Assembly (NCBI GenBank): GCA_027314515.1
Contig: DAHVAR010000130.1
Span: 1 to 33,005 of the forward strand
Reading direction: 5' to 3'
DNA from: Actinomycetota bacterium
GTDB taxonomy: Bacteria; Actinomycetota; Actinomycetes; Streptosporangiales; Streptosporangiaceae
DNA length: 33,005 nt
Below are positions 1-8,806 of this stretch, piece after piece. Position 1 is the first letter of the stretch. Every line of letters starts with the position of its first letter. Under the pieces are notes generated by a model. The model was not told where the DNA came from. It ran no database searches and saw only the letters and a program-made list of their open reading frames with translations. The translations under genes were made by a program, and so were the position numbers.

Positions 1-1400
1 GCGTGATCCCAGAACATCTCGGCACCGAGGTAGGTTTCGACCCCGGTCCAGCGATCCGCGCCGGTGATCGCGAGCAGGTAGCCGCCATCGCGGAGCCAGG
101 AACGGATGCGGGGAAACAGGGCCCGCTGCTCCCCCAGCGGCACGTGGATCAGGGCATAGAACGACACCACCGCGTCCAGGCTGCCTGGCTGCAGGTGCAA
201 CGCGGTCATGTCGGCCTGCACGAAGCTCGCGGCCGGCACCAGGCGCCGCGCCCGGCTCAGCTGGACAGCGGAGAAATCAGCTCCGAGCACCCGCAAGCCG
301 CAGTCGGTCAGCTCGCGGGTGGCGGGCAGTCCCGCGCCGCAGCCCAGGTCGGCCACAATGGCCCTGTCAGGCAGCAGGCTGGCCAGTTCCTGAACCCAGC
401 CGGCGTAACGGCTGACATCCTCGGCTGAGGGACTGGCCGCCAACCCGTCGTCGCTGCGGTAAGCGACGGAGATCGCGTCGTAACCACGGCGGACCAGATC
501 GCGCTGCGCGGCCGGACCCGCCGGCCACGATCGCCCGTTCCCTGCTGGCTGCGCGACGTTCCATAGCCGCGCGTACAGATCCGGCCGCCGGTCGGTGAAC
601 AGGTCGTTCAGCTCACTGATCCGCTTGTCCCGCGCCTGCCGGAGGTCGATGGTGGCCGTGAGCACGGCCGCCCGGTTCTCGCAGACCGCCCCGGCGGCCG
701 GGTAGCCGCCACGCCGCACGATGACTGAGCCGCCGAGCCAGTCCACGCCCCGCTCGGTCCCGCACCGGTCCGCGACAGCGATGAACACGCCGTTGGACGA
801 GGCTGCGGCCTGCGCCGCGACCACCTCACCGGATCGCTCGCCAGGCGGCGCGGGCGGACCTGACGCCGCCCAGTTCACCGGGACCGCGATGAGGTCAGCG
901 CCGCGCAGCGCGGCGAGTCGCACCCATTCCGGGAACTCAAGGTCATAGCAGATCATCAGCCCGACATTGCCGAATGGAAGCTCCACCACCGGCGGCGCGT
1001 CATCGCCCGGCGTGAAGATCTCCTTCTCCGCGTCCCACAGGTGCGCTTTGCGGTACACCGCCCGGGTGCCAGCCGCGTCGACGATCGCCGCGCTGTTGTA
1101 GAGCTTGCCGTCCAGCCCCAGCTCGCAGAACCCGCCGGCGATGGTCAGGTCGTGAGTGGCGGCCAGCGACCGCCACTCACGTAGCGTCCTGCCTGATGCC
1201 GCCGGTGACGCGAGTGAGCGCGCCTCGCCCGCGTCCGACAACAGGTATCCCGAGTCTGACAGTTCCGGCAGCACCACGAGTCGCGCACCCGCGATGGCCG
1301 CCTCCGCGACCGCCGCCCTCGCCGCCTCCCGGTTAGCGTCCAGGTCCCCCACGGTGAGCGCAATCTGTGCTACCGCGACGACAGTTCCGCCCTCGGTCAT
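1..1400 (-). CDS. Nitrilase-family hydrolase fused to a class I SAM methyltransferase (3' partial)
   Basis: One open frame starts at ATG 1400 and runs off the left edge; about 466 residues are visible. Residues 1 to about 265 are a carbon-nitrogen hydrolase with the full Glu-Lys-Cys triad: Glu46 (VVLPELSD), Lys118 (YRKAHLWD) and Cys151 (LMICYDLEFPEW). The usual family ending (ISELNDLFTDRRPDLY) follows. A linker of about 35 residues leads into a Rossmann methyltransferase: GYDAISVAYRS, motif I VADLGCGAG at about 349-357, then GADFSAVQLSRAR and a SFYALIHVP motif. I checked the frame codon by codon from 1400 to 3 and found no stop or shift. The hydrolase presumably cleaves an amide or nitrile, and the second domain methylates a small molecule; both substrates are unknown. 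No strong RBS is seen. It is divergent from the DinB gene across a palindrome. Confidence 0.82.
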   Translation of the reverse strand, partial: MTEGGTVVAVAQIALTVGDLDANREAARAAVAEAAIAGARLVVLPELSDSGYLLSDAGEARSLASPAASGRTLREWRSLAATHDLTIAGGFCELGLDGKLYNSAAIVDAAGTRAVYRKAHLWDAEKEIFTPGDDAPPVVELPFGNVGLMICYDLEFPEWVRLAALRGADLIAVPVNWAASGPPAPPGERSGEVVAAQAAASSNGVFIAVADRCGTERGVDWLGGSVIVRRGGYPAAGAVCENRAAVLTATIDLRQARDKRISELNDLFTDRRPDLYARLWNVAQPAGNGRSWPAGPAAQRDLVRRGYDAISVAYRSDDGLAASPSAEDVSRYAGWVQELASLLPDRAIVADLGCGAGLPATRELTDCGLRVLGADFSAVQLSRARRLVPAASFVQADMTALHLQPGSLDAVVSFYALIHVPLGEQRALFPRIRSWLRDGGYLLAITGADRWTGVETYLGAEMFWDH

Positions 1401-1463
1401 ACCGGCTAATCTGTCACGCACGGTCACGCCTGGCACGCCATTATCAGCGCTCCCCGGGCCGCA

Positions 1464-1489
1464 CTTTGACAAAGTCGAGTTTGTCAAAG
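1464..1489. promoter_or_regulatory. Perfect inverted repeat in a divergent promoter region (operator candidate)
   Basis: CTTTGACAAA and TTTGTCAAAG are perfect 10-bp arms separated by 6 bp (GTCGAG). The site lies 64 bp upstream of the hydrolase-methyltransferase start and about 50 bp upstream of the DinB start. Size and symmetry suit a dimeric MarR- or TetR-type repressor. The left arm also contains a TTGACA hexamer. No regulator gene is adjacent, so the binding protein is unknown. Confidence 0.5.
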
Positions 1490-1539
1490 CCAAGTTTACC
1501 GAGTTGTACATGCCCTGCGCCTGCGCGAGACTCACGTCC

Positions 1540-2118
1540 ATGGCTGAAGCCGACGAGAAGCAGGCCCTGCACCGGTACCTGCAGAACGTACGAGAGGTTC
1601 TGCTCTGGAAGCTAGCCGGACTCTCTGACTATGACATCCGGCGGCCGATGACGCCGACCGGCACGAACCTGCTCGGCCTGGTCAAGCACTGCGCGGGAGT
1701 GGAGTCCGGGTATTTCGGCGAGGTGCTGGGCCGGCCGTTTCCCGGCGAAGACGATCTGGACTGGCACGATGGCGCTGACATGTACGCGACGGCGGCCGAG
1801 TCACGCGAGCAGATCGCGGAGTTCTACCGGCGAGCGTGGGCGCACTCCGATGCCGCCATCCGGGAGCTTCCGCTCGACAGCCGCGGGACCGTGCCCTGGT
1901 GGCCGCAGGAGCGCAGGAACCCGACCCTGCACGCGGTGCTCGTGCACGTGATCCAGGAAACCGCCCGGCACGCCGGGCACGCCGACATCATCAGGGAATC
2001 CATCGACGGCGCCGTCGGACTGCGCGAGGGCGTCAGCAACATGCCATCCGATGCCGACGCCGCCACCTGGCAACAGCACTACGACAAGCTCGCCCAGATC
2101 GCCCGGTCCACGGGCTAG
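1540..2118 (+). CDS. DinB/DUF664-family protein
   Basis: A 192-aa protein starting MAEADEKQALHRYL, with a typical DUF664 layout: an N-terminal helix, TGTNLLGLVKHCAGVESGYF, a central WWPQER segment, and a C-terminal helix with HVIQETARHAGHADIIRE. The spaced histidines (VKH, VHVIQETARHAGHAD) are the presumed metal ligands of the DinB four-helix bundle. Relatives include mycothiol- and bacillithiol-dependent transferases and many uncharacterised proteins, so the exact reaction is open. The ATG at 1540 aligns with the usual family start; an in-frame ATG at 1510 would add ten residues. The gene converges on the tricorn gene with only 19 bp between stops and no visible terminator. Confidence 0.85.
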   Translation: MAEADEKQALHRYLQNVREVLLWKLAGLSDYDIRRPMTPTGTNLLGLVKHCAGVESGYFGEVLGRPFPGEDDLDWHDGADMYATAAESREQIAEFYRRAWAHSDAAIRELPLDSRGTVPWWPQERRNPTLHAVLVHVIQETARHAGHADIIRESIDGAVGLREGVSNMPSDADAATWQQHYDKLAQIARSTG

Positions 2119-2137
2119 GGCGCGGGCAGCACGGGGG

Positions 2138-5100
2138 TCAGGCGACGGGGGGCGGAACGGCGGGCGGGCGCCGCTCCAGCGCCTCCAGCGCCAGCCGGAT
2201 CGCCGTGTCGAGCTGGGGATCGCGGCCCGCCGCCCAGTCATGCGGGGCGATTGCCACCTCGACGTCCGGATCCACGCCGTAGTTCTCCACTGCCCAGCCG
2301 GCGTCGGCGAACCAGAACGCGTACTTCGGCTGCGTGACCCCGGTCCCGTCGACGAGTTCGTACTTCATGTCGATGCCGATCACGCCGCCCCAGGTACGGG
2401 TGCCGACCACGGTCGCGATGCCGTAGGACTTCAGCGCCTGGGTCACGATGTCGCCGTCGGAACCTGCGTGCTCGTCCGCGATCGCCACGACCGGCCCGCG
2501 CGGCGCTTCGGCCGGGTAGCTGGACGGCTCCTCGTACCGGGACACGTCCCAGGCGATGATGCGCCGGGCGAGCTTCTCGACCACCAGCTGCGAGGTGTGG
2601 CCCCCGCCGTTCTCCCGCAGATCCACGATCAGGCCATCGCGCCGGAACTCGGTGTGCAGGTCCCGGTGGAACTCCGCCCAGCCCGGCGACATCATGTCCG
2701 GGATGTGCAGGTAGCCGAGCCGCCCGCCGGAGGCCTCGCTGACCGCGGCCCGCCGCCGGGCAACCAGGTCGTAGTAACGGGCCGCGTACTCGCTCGCCAG
2801 CGGGACCACGACAACCCGCCGGTCCGTTCCCTCCCGCCGCAAAGTCAGCTCCACCGGCTTGTCGGCCTTGCCGGCCAGCAGCGCGTTCGGGCCGAGGCCC
2901 GGGTCCACCGGCCGCCCGTCCACCGCGACGATGAGATCGCCCGGCGCCGCGGCGACGCCCGGGGCGGCCAGCGGGGAGCGCGCGCCGATCACCGACGACT
3001 CTCCGGGCAGGATCCGCGCGATCTGCCAGGCCCCGTCGCCGGTGCGGTCGAGGTCGGCGCCGAGCAGGCCCTGAGCCAGCGCCGGGTCACCGTTGCCATC
3101 GGGCGGCTGCACGTAGGCGTGCGAGCTGCCGAGCTCGCCGTGCAGTTCCCACAGCACGTCGTGCAGGTCGTCGGTGGAGCCGATGCGGTCGAGCAGCGGC
3201 CGGTAGCGGTCGGCCATCGCGGCCCAGTCCACCCCGCCCATGTCGGCGCGCCAGAAGTTGTCCCGCATCAGCCGCCACGCCTCGTGGTACATCTGGCGCC
3301 ACTCGGCCGCCGGTTCAACCGTCATCCGGATCCGGTCCAGATCGACGCTGACAACCTCCCCGTCCGGCCCGCTGGCATCCTGCTTGGCGCCGGCTGGCTT
3401 GATCTGCAGCGAATCCGCGTTCCGGTAAGCCAGCCGGGCCCCGTCGGCGGAGACCGCATAGTCGTCCAAGGCTTCGACCTCGACCGAGCGCTTGCGCTTG
3501 GCCAGGTCATAGCGGACCAGCCGGGATTTCGGGTGCTCCTCGGCCGCGCCGATCACGGCCTCACCTAGCTCCCCGGCGCGCGGCAGCTCCAGCCACACCA
3601 CGCCATCCTTCGCCGCGCGGAGCTTGTCGTAGCGACCGGCCTCCACCGGGAACGCCACGATCCGCTCGGCCAGCCCGTTGACGTCAAGACCGACCGCCGC
3701 GGGTTGCGGATCGCTGCTCTCCGTCACCGGGGCCTTCCCGGCACTTTCCGGCTCTACCGGACGGCCATTCAGCTCCGGAGCGAACGGCGACGGGGTCGTG
3801 GCCAGCAGCGGCACAAGGTACGGCCGGACGCCCGGCAGGAACCCGAGATCGAAAAGGTGCGCGTCATACACCGGATCGAAGGCGCGGTTCGACAGGAATG
3901 CCAGGTACTTGCCGTCCAGGGTGAACGCCGGCGAGCTGTCATCGAACCGGGGCGGCGTTACGTCCGCAACCGTGCCGTCAGCCAGCCGGGCCAGCCGGAT
4001 CTGCCCGCCACCACTTTCCGGCCGCCACGGCTGCGACCAGGCCAGCAACGCCGAGTCAGGAGAGAACGCCAGGCCCGTTACCTCCGCGTTGGTGCTGCGC
4101 GCGATCTCGGTGATCATCGGCTCGCCGTCCAGCGCCACCGTCAGCAGCCGGCCGTCAGCGCAGGCCACTGCTGCGGTACGCCCGTCCGGCGCCACCGCCA
4201 GCTCCAGGATCCGGCCGAACTCGCCGTGCCCGATCCGCCTCGCCGCCGAGCCATCGGCGGGGATCAGCTCCAGACCGTCCTCGCCGCCCCTATCTGACGC
4301 GCAGACAACCGCGTCCGCGCCGGGGACCACCACCGCAAGCCGCCCGCGCACGCCCGGCTCGGCGAGCAGGGTGCGGGCCGGGCCGTCCCGGCCCGGCAGC
4401 CAGTGCACGCTGCCGCGCACCTCGGCGCCAAGCACCCGGCCGGTCGAGTCCAGCGTGAACGAGCCCAGCTGCGACTTCGCCGACACCGGATACGGGGTCC
4501 GTCCGGAGCGGGCTCCGCTGAGCCGGACGTCCAGCCGCACCGGCTCGGCGTCCAGCGACTCCAGCAGCCAGATCTCCCCGGCCCGCTGGTAGACCACCCG
4601 CTGGCCGTCCGTCGTCGCGTGCCGGGCGTAGTACTCGCCGAGGTCAGTGTGACGGCGCAGGTCGCTGCCGTCCGGGAGCGCGGAGTACAGCGCGCCGGTC
4701 CCCTCGTGGTCCGACAGGAACACCACCCGGGGCCCGGCGAACATCGGATTCACCAGGTGGTTGCCCACGCCGGCGAGGATCCGCGCGTACTGCGAGCCGT
4801 CCGGCGAGTACCAGATCTTGCCGCCGGTACCGCCCCCGTAGCGCTTCCACCGGGCCGGCTCGGCATACAGCGGGCTCCCTACCAGCACCGCGCCGTCGCG
4901 CACGGTCACATCGCTCGTCGGCCCGTACTCGAGCCGGCGAGCCGGCCCGCTCAGCGGCACGGCGAACGCCCAGGTCTTCATGCTGGCGTGCTGGCCAGCC
5001 CCGCTGAGCACCAGCACCTCGCTGTCGCTGACCCAGCCGCGGACCGCCGTGTACCGGTCGCCCCAGTAGGTGAGCCGCCTGACCGGGCCGCCGTCCACGG

Positions 5101-5359
5101 GTACCGCATACGCCTCGCGGGAGGCACCCCGCCCGAGCGACCGGGTGCCGTCGCGGGTCGAGATCCAGGCGACGTGCGTCGCGGCCGGGTTCAGCCGCGG
5201 ATGCAGCACCGGGGCGCGGTCAGCGGTCAGCCGCCACGCCCGGCTGCCATGACCGCTCGCCGCCTCGCTCAGCGACGCGAGCCAGACATCGTCCTCAGCG
5301 GCGAACGTGATGAGATCGCCGGCCAGGTGGGGGTAGCGCAGGTAACAGGACTCAGCCAC
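2138..5359 (-). CDS. Tricorn protease homologue (S41 family)
   Basis: At 1073 residues this matches archaeal tricorn (about 1070). The N-terminal two thirds hold two beta-propellers with repeats such as LNPAATHVAWIS and FSPDSALLAWSQ. The core follows: a C1 helical domain, a PDZ domain (GDLIVAVDGRPV) and the C2 domain. Active-site residues are in place: His747 (GSSHAYV), Ser967 in AGSDGD and Glu1025 in ENYGVDPD, close to tricorn His746, Ser965 and Glu1023. Tricorn trims proteasome-derived oligopeptides to shorter peptides in the cytoplasm, and no signal peptide is seen here. The start is GTG at 5359 with a weak RBS. The amidohydrolase gene lies 98 bp upstream on the same strand, so co-transcription is likely. 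Confidence 0.93.
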   Translation of the reverse strand: MAESCYLRYPHLAGDLITFAAEDDVWLASLSEAASGHGSRAWRLTADRAPVLHPRLNPAATHVAWISTRDGTRSLGRGASREAYAVPVDGGPVRRLTYWGDRYTAVRGWVSDSEVLVLSGAGQHASMKTWAFAVPLSGPARRLEYGPTSDVTVRDGAVLVGSPLYAEPARWKRYGGGTGGKIWYSPDGSQYARILAGVGNHLVNPMFAGPRVVFLSDHEGTGALYSALPDGSDLRRHTDLGEYYARHATTDGQRVVYQRAGEIWLLESLDAEPVRLDVRLSGARSGRTPYPVSAKSQLGSFTLDSTGRVLGAEVRGSVHWLPGRDGPARTLLAEPGVRGRLAVVVPGADAVVCASDRGGEDGLELIPADGSAARRIGHGEFGRILELAVAPDGRTAAVACADGRLLTVALDGEPMITEIARSTNAEVTGLAFSPDSALLAWSQPWRPESGGGQIRLARLADGTVADVTPPRFDDSSPAFTLDGKYLAFLSNRAFDPVYDAHLFDLGFLPGVRPYLVPLLATTPSPFAPELNGRPVEPESAGKAPVTESSDPQPAAVGLDVNGLAERIVAFPVEAGRYDKLRAAKDGVVWLELPRAGELGEAVIGAAEEHPKSRLVRYDLAKRKRSVEVEALDDYAVSADGARLAYRNADSLQIKPAGAKQDASGPDGEVVSVDLDRIRMTVEPAAEWRQMYHEAWRLMRDNFWRADMGGVDWAAMADRYRPLLDRIGSTDDLHDVLWELHGELGSSHAYVQPPDGNGDPALAQGLLGADLDRTGDGAWQIARILPGESSVIGARSPLAAPGVAAAPGDLIVAVDGRPVDPGLGPNALLAGKADKPVELTLRREGTDRRVVVVPLASEYAARYYDLVARRRAAVSEASGGRLGYLHIPDMMSPGWAEFHRDLHTEFRRDGLIVDLRENGGGHTSQLVVEKLARRIIAWDVSRYEEPSSYPAEAPRGPVVAIADEHAGSDGDIVTQALKSYGIATVVGTRTWGGVIGIDMKYELVDGTGVTQPKYAFWFADAGWAVENYGVDPDVEVAIAPHDWAAGRDPQLDTAIRLALEALERRPPAVPPPVA

Positions 5360-5457
5360 AGCCCGACCCTATCCATCCACCGCCAAAACCGTCATCCGCA
5401 ATTTCACCCGCCGCCCGCCACTCCGGTCACCCCGCCACCCGGCTGGGCGCCCGCGGC

Positions 5458-6669
5458 TCAAGTGACGAGCCAGACCCTCCGCAGCGCCGCCGGGTCGGAC
5501 AGCGGGTCGCCGTGCACGAAGACAAGATCGGCTGGGCCGCCCTCCCTGATGACGCCCGCGTCCGGCTCGCCGAGGAGCCGCCCGCCGTTGCGAGTAGCCG
5601 CCGCCAGCGCCTGCCAGGGCTCCAGTCCGGCGGTGACCAGGCATTCCACCTCCCAGGCGAGCTGCCCGGCGCGCAGCGACCCGCCGCCGAAGTCGGTGCC
5701 TGCCGCCACCAGGACGCCGGCGCGAGCAGCAAGCCGCACGCTCTCGTGGGCCCACTCCCGGCGGGCGGCTATCTCTGCCCTGCGGGGCGGGTCCACGAAG
5801 CGCGGCAGCATCGTCGTGCGGCTGAAGGTGCGCCACGACTCGAGCACCGCCAGGGTGGACACGAGCGCGACGTTGCCCGCGGCCATGAGCGCTGCCACGT
5901 CAGCGTCGAGCTGGAAGCCGTGCTCCAGGGCGTCGACCCCTGCCTCGGCGCCGACTCCCGCGCCGGGCAGCATCCCTGAGTGCGCCGTCACCCGGGCACC
6001 CCGGGCATGCGCCGCCGCCACGACGGCTCGCACCTCGCTCACCGTGAACGGTGAGCACTCCCGATCCGGCCCGTCGAGGTAGAGCTTGACCAAGTCAGCG
6101 CCGTCGTCGAGCTGCCCGATCGCCGCCGCCACAAGACCGTCCCCGTCCCCGGCCTCGACCGACAGCCCGCCGGGAAGCGATCCCGCGCGCGAGATCCAGC
6201 AGCCGGCCGCCCGCACATACGGGTAATCGCGCCGCCCGGACCAGCGGTCGCGCACTCCGAGCGCGAGCGCCCGGTGACGCCCGTCCACCGGATCGTCGCC
6301 GATGGGCGAGCCGACGTCCCGCGCCCAGCGGACGCCGGCGCTTCGCAGCAGCTTGGCGTTATGCTCGGCGACCTCCGCCAGACTGTGCGGCGGATCGAAA
6401 CCGCGGTCGATCCAGTGAGCGCCGCCCGGCAACGTCAGATGGCTGTGGCTGTCTACCATCCCGGCGATGACAGTCGAGCCCGAGGCATCGACGATGACGG
6501 TGTCGTCAGCGACCTGCGGCTCGTCTCCGGCATCGCCGATCCATTCGATCCGATGGCCGGCGACGAGGATGCTCACGCCAGCGCGCAGCTCCGGCCCGGT
6601 CCCGTCGGCCAGGGCGGCATCGCGGTACAGAGTGCGCGCGGCGCCTTCCGCGCTGAGGGCAGCAGTCAC
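5458..6669 (-). CDS. Metal-dependent amidohydrolase
   Basis: A 403-aa protein of the amidohydrolase superfamily (imidazolonepropionase/prolidase-like branch). Metal ligands are all visible: His75 and His77 (DSHSHL), a candidate carboxylated Lys195 (DLVKLYLDG), His230 (VTAHSG), His250 (LEHGFQ) and Asp326 (AGTDFGGG). The N-terminal beta-sandwich includes VIDWIG-type strands and the ASGSTVIAGMVDSHSH turn. I chose GTG 6669; the frame stays open upstream to 6918, but that part is antisense to the S9 peptidase coding region and lacks family character. The enzyme likely cleaves a cyclic amide or a dipeptide-like bond. Its position between the tricorn and S9 genes suggests a late step in peptide breakdown, which is inference. 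Confidence 0.85.
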   Translation of the reverse strand: MTAALSAEGAARTLYRDAALADGTGPELRAGVSILVAGHRIEWIGDAGDEPQVADDTVIVDASGSTVIAGMVDSHSHLTLPGGAHWIDRGFDPPHSLAEVAEHNAKLLRSAGVRWARDVGSPIGDDPVDGRHRALALGVRDRWSGRRDYPYVRAAGCWISRAGSLPGGLSVEAGDGDGLVAAAIGQLDDGADLVKLYLDGPDRECSPFTVSEVRAVVAAAHARGARVTAHSGMLPGAGVGAEAGVDALEHGFQLDADVAALMAAGNVALVSTLAVLESWRTFSRTTMLPRFVDPPRRAEIAARREWAHESVRLAARAGVLVAAGTDFGGGSLRAGQLAWEVECLVTAGLEPWQALAAATRNGGRLLGEPDAGVIREGGPADLVFVHGDPLSDPAALRRVWLVT

Positions 6670-6781
6670 GGGGCAACGGTATCTGCCTTCTGACTCACTG
6701 CGAAGAGGTCTATGTTCACATGAGGGCATATCTGAGCTCATGACCGGTGCTCGGTGTTCCAGCAGAGGCGAGAGGCGGCAG
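6670..6781. promoter_or_regulatory. Divergent promoter region, amidohydrolase / S9 peptidase
   Basis: This 112-bp gap separates two divergent peptidase-type genes, so both promoters should lie here. It contains a small inverted repeat, CATGAG (6719-6724) and CTCATG (6737-6742), with a 12-bp spacer. No convincing -35/-10 pair was recognised. GAGAGGCGGCAG just before 6782 is a usable RBS for the peptidase. Confidence 0.35.
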
Positions 6782-8806
6782 ATGACAACGACAGGCACGC
6801 CAGCATTCATGGTTCCGGACGACATCGCCAGGCTTCGCCAGGTAGCGGACCCGCAGGTGTCGCCTGCCGGGTCGGCTGTCGCCTTCACGGTCAGCGACCC
6901 CGACATCGAGTCGAACACCTACCGGCGCCAGATCTGGCTCGCCCCGGCAGACCCGGCGGACGGTCCGCCGCACCCGTTCACCGGTCAGGGCCATGAGGTC
7001 CTGCCCCGCTGGTCCCCCGACGGCAGGCGGCTGGCCTTCGTCTCCGCCCCGCCAGGGAATGGCCCGTCGCAGATCTGCATCCTGCCGGTCGCCGCCGGAG
7101 GCGAGCGCATCGTCGTGTGCTCCTGGCACGGCCCGGTCACCGAGCTGGCCTGGTCGCCGGACGGCAGCCGGCTCGCCTTCGTGGCGCGCGACCCCGACGC
7201 CGGGCAGTACGGCAAGCCGGGGCAGCCGCGGGAGGGCAAGGACATGCCGCCGCGCCGGGTGACGCGCCTGATCTACCGGCTGAACGCGGCTGGCTGGACG
7301 CTCGACCGCCCGAACCGCATTTTCGTGGTGCCAGCCGACGGCTCCTCCGCTGCGCGGACCGTGACGCCGGGGCCATTCCAGGCAGACGGCGCGGCCTGGT
7401 CGCCCGATGGCAGCAAGATTGCCTTCACGTCCGCGCGCCACGACACCTGGGACCTCGACCTGGCCGACGATCTGTGGGTCGTAGCCGTCGACGGGCCGCC
7501 TGAGCCGGAGCGCCTGACTCAAACCGGATCGGTGTACGCGCGCCCGTCGTGGTCGCCGGACGGGGCGCAGCTGGCCTACTACGTCAACGCCACGCCGCTG
7601 GAGAACCCTCGCCATCGACAGGTCGGCGTGCTCGAGCTGAGCTCCCGGCGGCAACAGGTCCTGACCGAGGGCCTCGACCGGAACTGCCAGCTGCTTGGGC
7701 TGAGCGTCGCGCCGTCCTGGGCCGGGGATCACCTGATCTTCTCGGCCGAGGACAGCGGCAACGTTCACCTGTATCAGGCGAAGGCCGACGGGACCGGGAA
7801 GCCGGAGATCATCGCTGGCGGCGACCGCTGGGTGTCTGAGTGGGACTGGGCCGCCGGCACGCTGGCGTTCGTCTCCGCCACGCCCGCCAGCACGGGCGAG
7901 GTGTTCGTCAAGAGCCTCAGCGCGCAAAACCCGAAGGACGTGGGGAACGGGGAGCATGCGCTCACCAGCTTGACCCAGCCGTTCGCTCAAGCGGTCAGCC
8001 TGGGCACTCCGCAGCAGTTCATAGCCCGTTCCCGCGACGGAAGCGAGGTGGAGTGCTGGGCGATTCCGCCCGCCGGAGCACGTGCGGGCCAGCGGTACCC
8101 GACGCTGCTGAACGTGCACGGCGGGCCGTTCACTCAGTACGGTAACCGGTTCATGGATGAGTTCCAGCTCGAGGCCGCAGCCGGCTTCGGCGTGCTGTAC
8201 GCCAACCCGCGCGGAAGCTCCGGGTACAGCGAGCAGTGGGGCCGGGCGGTGCGGTGGCCCGACTGTGCGAGCGACCCTGGCAGCGGATGGGGCGGGGTCG
8301 ACTTCGAGGACGTGATGGCCTGCGTCGACACTGCCTGCGAGCGATTCGACTGGATCGACCCGGCACGGCTGGGCATCCTGGGTGGCTCCTACGGCGGGTA
8401 CATGACCTCCTGGGCGGTCGGCCACACCGACCGGTTCAAGGCGGCATGCTCGGAGCGGGCCTGCAACAACCTGACCACGATGGAGCACAGCGCCGACATC
8501 GCCGGGTTCATGCGCAGCTACATCGGGCGCGATCATCTATCGGCTCCGGAGGCGTACGCCCGGCACTCGCCGGTCACCTACGTCAACGACATGACGGCTC
8601 CGCTGCTGATCCTTCATTCTGAGGATGACCTGCGCTGCCCGATCGCCCAGGCAGAGGAGCTCTTCGTCGCCCTGCGGCTGCTGGGCCGCGAACCGGTGAT
8701 GGTCAGGTTCCCGGCCGAGAATCACGAGCTCAGCCGTGGCGGGTCACCCGGGCACAGGATCACCCGAGCCAGCCTGATCCTGGACTGGTTCCGCGAGCGG
8801 CTGTAA
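6782..8806 (+). CDS. S9-family serine peptidase (acylaminoacyl-peptidase/DPP-like)
   Basis: A 674-aa cytoplasmic-type protein. The N-terminal part is a beta-propeller with repeated WSPDG blades (LPRWSPDGRRLAFVS, LAWSPDGSRLAFVA, AAWSPDGSKIAFTS, PSWSPDGAQLAYY). The C-terminal part is an alpha/beta hydrolase: LNVHGGPFTQYG oxyanion strand, nucleophile Ser536 in GGSYGGYM, Asp616 in HSEDDLRCP and His648 in AENHELS. These are the normal S9 triad positions, so it is probably active on short peptides. ATG 6782 was chosen for its RBS and because homology begins about here; ATG 6740 and ATG 6809 are in-frame alternatives. It lies just upstream of the oligopeptide importer operon on the same strand. Confidence 0.92.
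   Translation: MTTTGTPAFMVPDDIARLRQVADPQVSPAGSAVAFTVSDPDIESNTYRRQIWLAPADPADGPPHPFTGQGHEVLPRWSPDGRRLAFVSAPPGNGPSQICILPVAAGGERIVVCSWHGPVTELAWSPDGSRLAFVARDPDAGQYGKPGQPREGKDMPPRRVTRLIYRLNAAGWTLDRPNRIFVVPADGSSAARTVTPGPFQADGAAWSPDGSKIAFTSARHDTWDLDLADDLWVVAVDGPPEPERLTQTGSVYARPSWSPDGAQLAYYVNATPLENPRHRQVGVLELSSRRQQVLTEGLDRNCQLLGLSVAPSWAGDHLIFSAEDSGNVHLYQAKADGTGKPEIIAGGDRWVSEWDWAAGTLAFVSATPASTGEVFVKSLSAQNPKDVGNGEHALTSLTQPFAQAVSLGTPQQFIARSRDGSEVECWAIPPAGARAGQRYPTLLNVHGGPFTQYGNRFMDEFQLEAAAGFGVLYANPRGSSGYSEQWGRAVRWPDCASDPGSGWGGVDFEDVMACVDTACERFDWIDPARLGILGGSYGGYMTSWAVGHTDRFKAACSERACNNLTTMEHSADIAGFMRSYIGRDHLSAPEAYARHSPVTYVNDMTAPLLILHSEDDLRCPIAQAEELFVALRLLGREPVMVRFPAENHELSRGGSPGHRITRASLILDWFRERL

Noticed and set aside
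3-428. 141-aa open frame on the plus strand
   Set aside because: It is the antisense shadow of the methyltransferase domain, which has clear motifs on the minus strand.
2051-3568. Long plus-strand open frame of 505 aa across the tricorn gene
   Set aside because: Its Arg/Pro/His-rich composition is typical of GC-rich antisense frames and it has no domain. The minus strand carries the conserved protease core.
6670-6918. Extended N-terminus of the amidohydrolase (83 extra residues)
   Set aside because: It would overlap the start of the S9 gene on the other strand. The family-like sequence begins only at GTG 6669.
6716-8536. 606-aa minus-strand frame opposite the S9 peptidase
   Set aside because: No motif is present and the composition is that of a shadow frame. 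The plus strand has the complete serine-protease triad.
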